From Diphasiastrum complanatum (lineage: Eukaryota > Streptophyta > Lycopodiopsida > Lycopodiales > Lycopodiaceae), in the NCBI GenBank assembly GCA_029204225.1, contig MU832140.1, forward strand, positions 21,210-85,209: a stretch of 64,000 nt of DNA. The letters are read 5' to 3'. The position numbers and the translations under genes were made by a program. Numbering within the stretch: the stretch's first letter is position 1; every line of letters begins with the position of its first letter. Of this stretch, positions 62,875-64,000 are shown in pieces. Under the pieces are notes generated by a model that saw only the letters and a list, made by a program, of their open reading frames with translations, did not search any database and was not told the DNA's origin.

Positions 62875-64000
62875 ATATCTTTTGATTGATGCAATTAGAA
62901 AATCTAATAACCTGCTCAAACACAGAATTGCTTATATGAGAATATATCATCAGAATTTATTGTATTCAGTACAGAATCATTTGTATCATATGTTAGAGCT
63001 TGTACGAAAGAAATGGTCTTGTGTGTCGTTTACAAAAGTATGCTTGCAGTTTGAGGCTGGAGCATATGATTTGTCTTCTTCAGGAGGAAGTTTTTTATCT
63101 TTAAGTTCCTCTGAGAATGCAAAGATCCTAATGCTGTTTGCAGTTTTCATCTTGTTTTCCCTAAGTCGCAATCACAGAAACAATGCTTTGTTTCATTGGC
63201 ATTTGGATGGACTGTAAGAATTCGCTTTAATGTCTAAGCATGGTTACAGCTCGTTTTATAGGTAAGAGCTTTATTCTCTGTTTTTGGAATTCGTTAATAA
63301 ACCTGGACACAACGTGGTTACTTGATTTATGCATACATCCGTTTCAGATATAGGAGCAAATTTTGAAGGTCTTATACTAGAAAATGCATTCTATGAGAAA
63401 ATGTAGGATCTGCCCACAATCGCTGTTTGTTTTAGTGTTAACAAAAAAAGTACGCGCGTCTGCCACAATTACCATGTCAGCCACAAATAGTCAATCTGAT
63501 CAATACATAAACCTCTTCTAGCTGTGGAGAATTCAGATTAGCCTGTTTTAAGATTGATGGACTAAGAATCAATTGATGTTAAGGATCAAGATGTATTAAT
63601 TCACCAGAAAAATATGACATGTTTCTATATAGGAAAAAATTAGATCTTTCCTAGGAAAACTAGGAAAAGTGCCACACTTTCCTACTTTGACAATCTTGGA
63701 GAAGCAATATTGCACGCCTTTCTGAATTTCTAATAATTTGTCAATCTAGTTTTGTATCGGATTTGAACACGTCTATAGAACCATTGAAATAGCTGGATGA
63801 TGTAACTATTTTTTTGAGATGTTCCACCTTGTTGTGTATTTCGATGAAATGCTGCTCTGGCTTGCCAATGCGATTTCTCCATTCCTTGTGATGACCAAAT
63901 TCTTAGACTGCCGTAAGCTTTTGCAAAAAATCATGCATGATGTCATAAAATGTGCTGCAATATCAAAGATACAAACATTGTCATATTAATCATTTAAATT
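62875..64000 (+). other. 3' flank of the glutaredoxin gene
   Basis: Probable 3' untranslated region followed by intergenic DNA. AATAAA at 63296-63301 is a candidate polyadenylation signal. An overlapping 135-codon frame (62810-63217) begins inside the glutaredoxin in another frame and has no recognisable domain. Nothing else seen to the window end. Confidence 0.5.

Noticed and set aside
62810-63217. A 135-codon ORF overlapping the glutaredoxin end.
   Set aside because: It starts inside the glutaredoxin frame and has no recognisable domain; it lies in the probable 3' untranslated region.

Overview
The window looks like nuclear DNA of a land plant with a large, retrotransposon-filled genome. 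The signs are stacked and nested Ty3/gypsy and Ty1/copia LTR elements, plant-type primer-binding sites, a CC-type glutaredoxin (a land-plant family) and a pentatricopeptide-repeat (PPR) remnant whose wording recalls PPR proteins of ferns, lycophytes and mosses. A fern or another non-flowering plant is my best guess, but this is inference. Only one gene looks intact: the glutaredoxin near the right end.

Layout. 1-2218: a + strand 5' LTR with leader and gag start of a gypsy family called 'LTR-A family' here. 2652-4651: a small internally deleted copia element with both LTRs (- strand). 4804-15263: a decayed gypsy element (+), with a 1.1-kb LTR, a leader carrying a higher-order tandem array, and gag, protease, RT, RNase H and integrase. 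A 682-bp solo LTR sits in its integrase with a perfect 5-bp target duplication. 16025-18938: a copia element (-) whose RT core is deleted. 19480-29157: a long LTR-A-family gypsy element (-) with a large extra ORF between integrase and 3' LTR. 29202-33852: a chromovirus (-) with PBS and a 1-kb LTR, itself inserted into another LTR (33853-34263). 34264-40890: fragments of an unassigned LTR family ('family H'), a copia RNase H plus 3' LTR, a gypsy RT fragment and a second copia LTR. 40891-43869: duplicated sequence without a clear gene. 43870-45097: pseudogene of a DUF7869-like protein. 45098-48378: a second copy of the extra ORF (+), fused to a chromodomain-bearing integrase tail (48379-48847) and its truncated LTR. 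49149-56310: a third LTR-A-family element (-). 57343-58672: LTR and leader fragments in opposite orientations. 58985-59112: PPR remnant. 60350-61100: a cluster of perfect inverted repeats plus a G18 tract. 62485-62874: the glutaredoxin gene.

The observations that most deserve follow-up are these. (1) A protein of roughly 950 residues is encoded downstream of integrase in three copies of one gypsy family; it has a conserved N-terminal domain, acidic/Pro-rich linkers, a long coiled coil and a conserved C-terminal domain. (2) The leader of the 4804-15263 element carries an array of 25-bp monomers arranged as a ~98-bp higher-order repeat, and a ten-unit array in exact 25-bp register lies near its 3' end. 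(3) Two ~97% identical LTRs face opposite directions yet share the same outer 5-bp flank (GAAAC/GTTTC), which suggests one insertion split by a ~27-kb inversion. Identity percentages were judged by eye.
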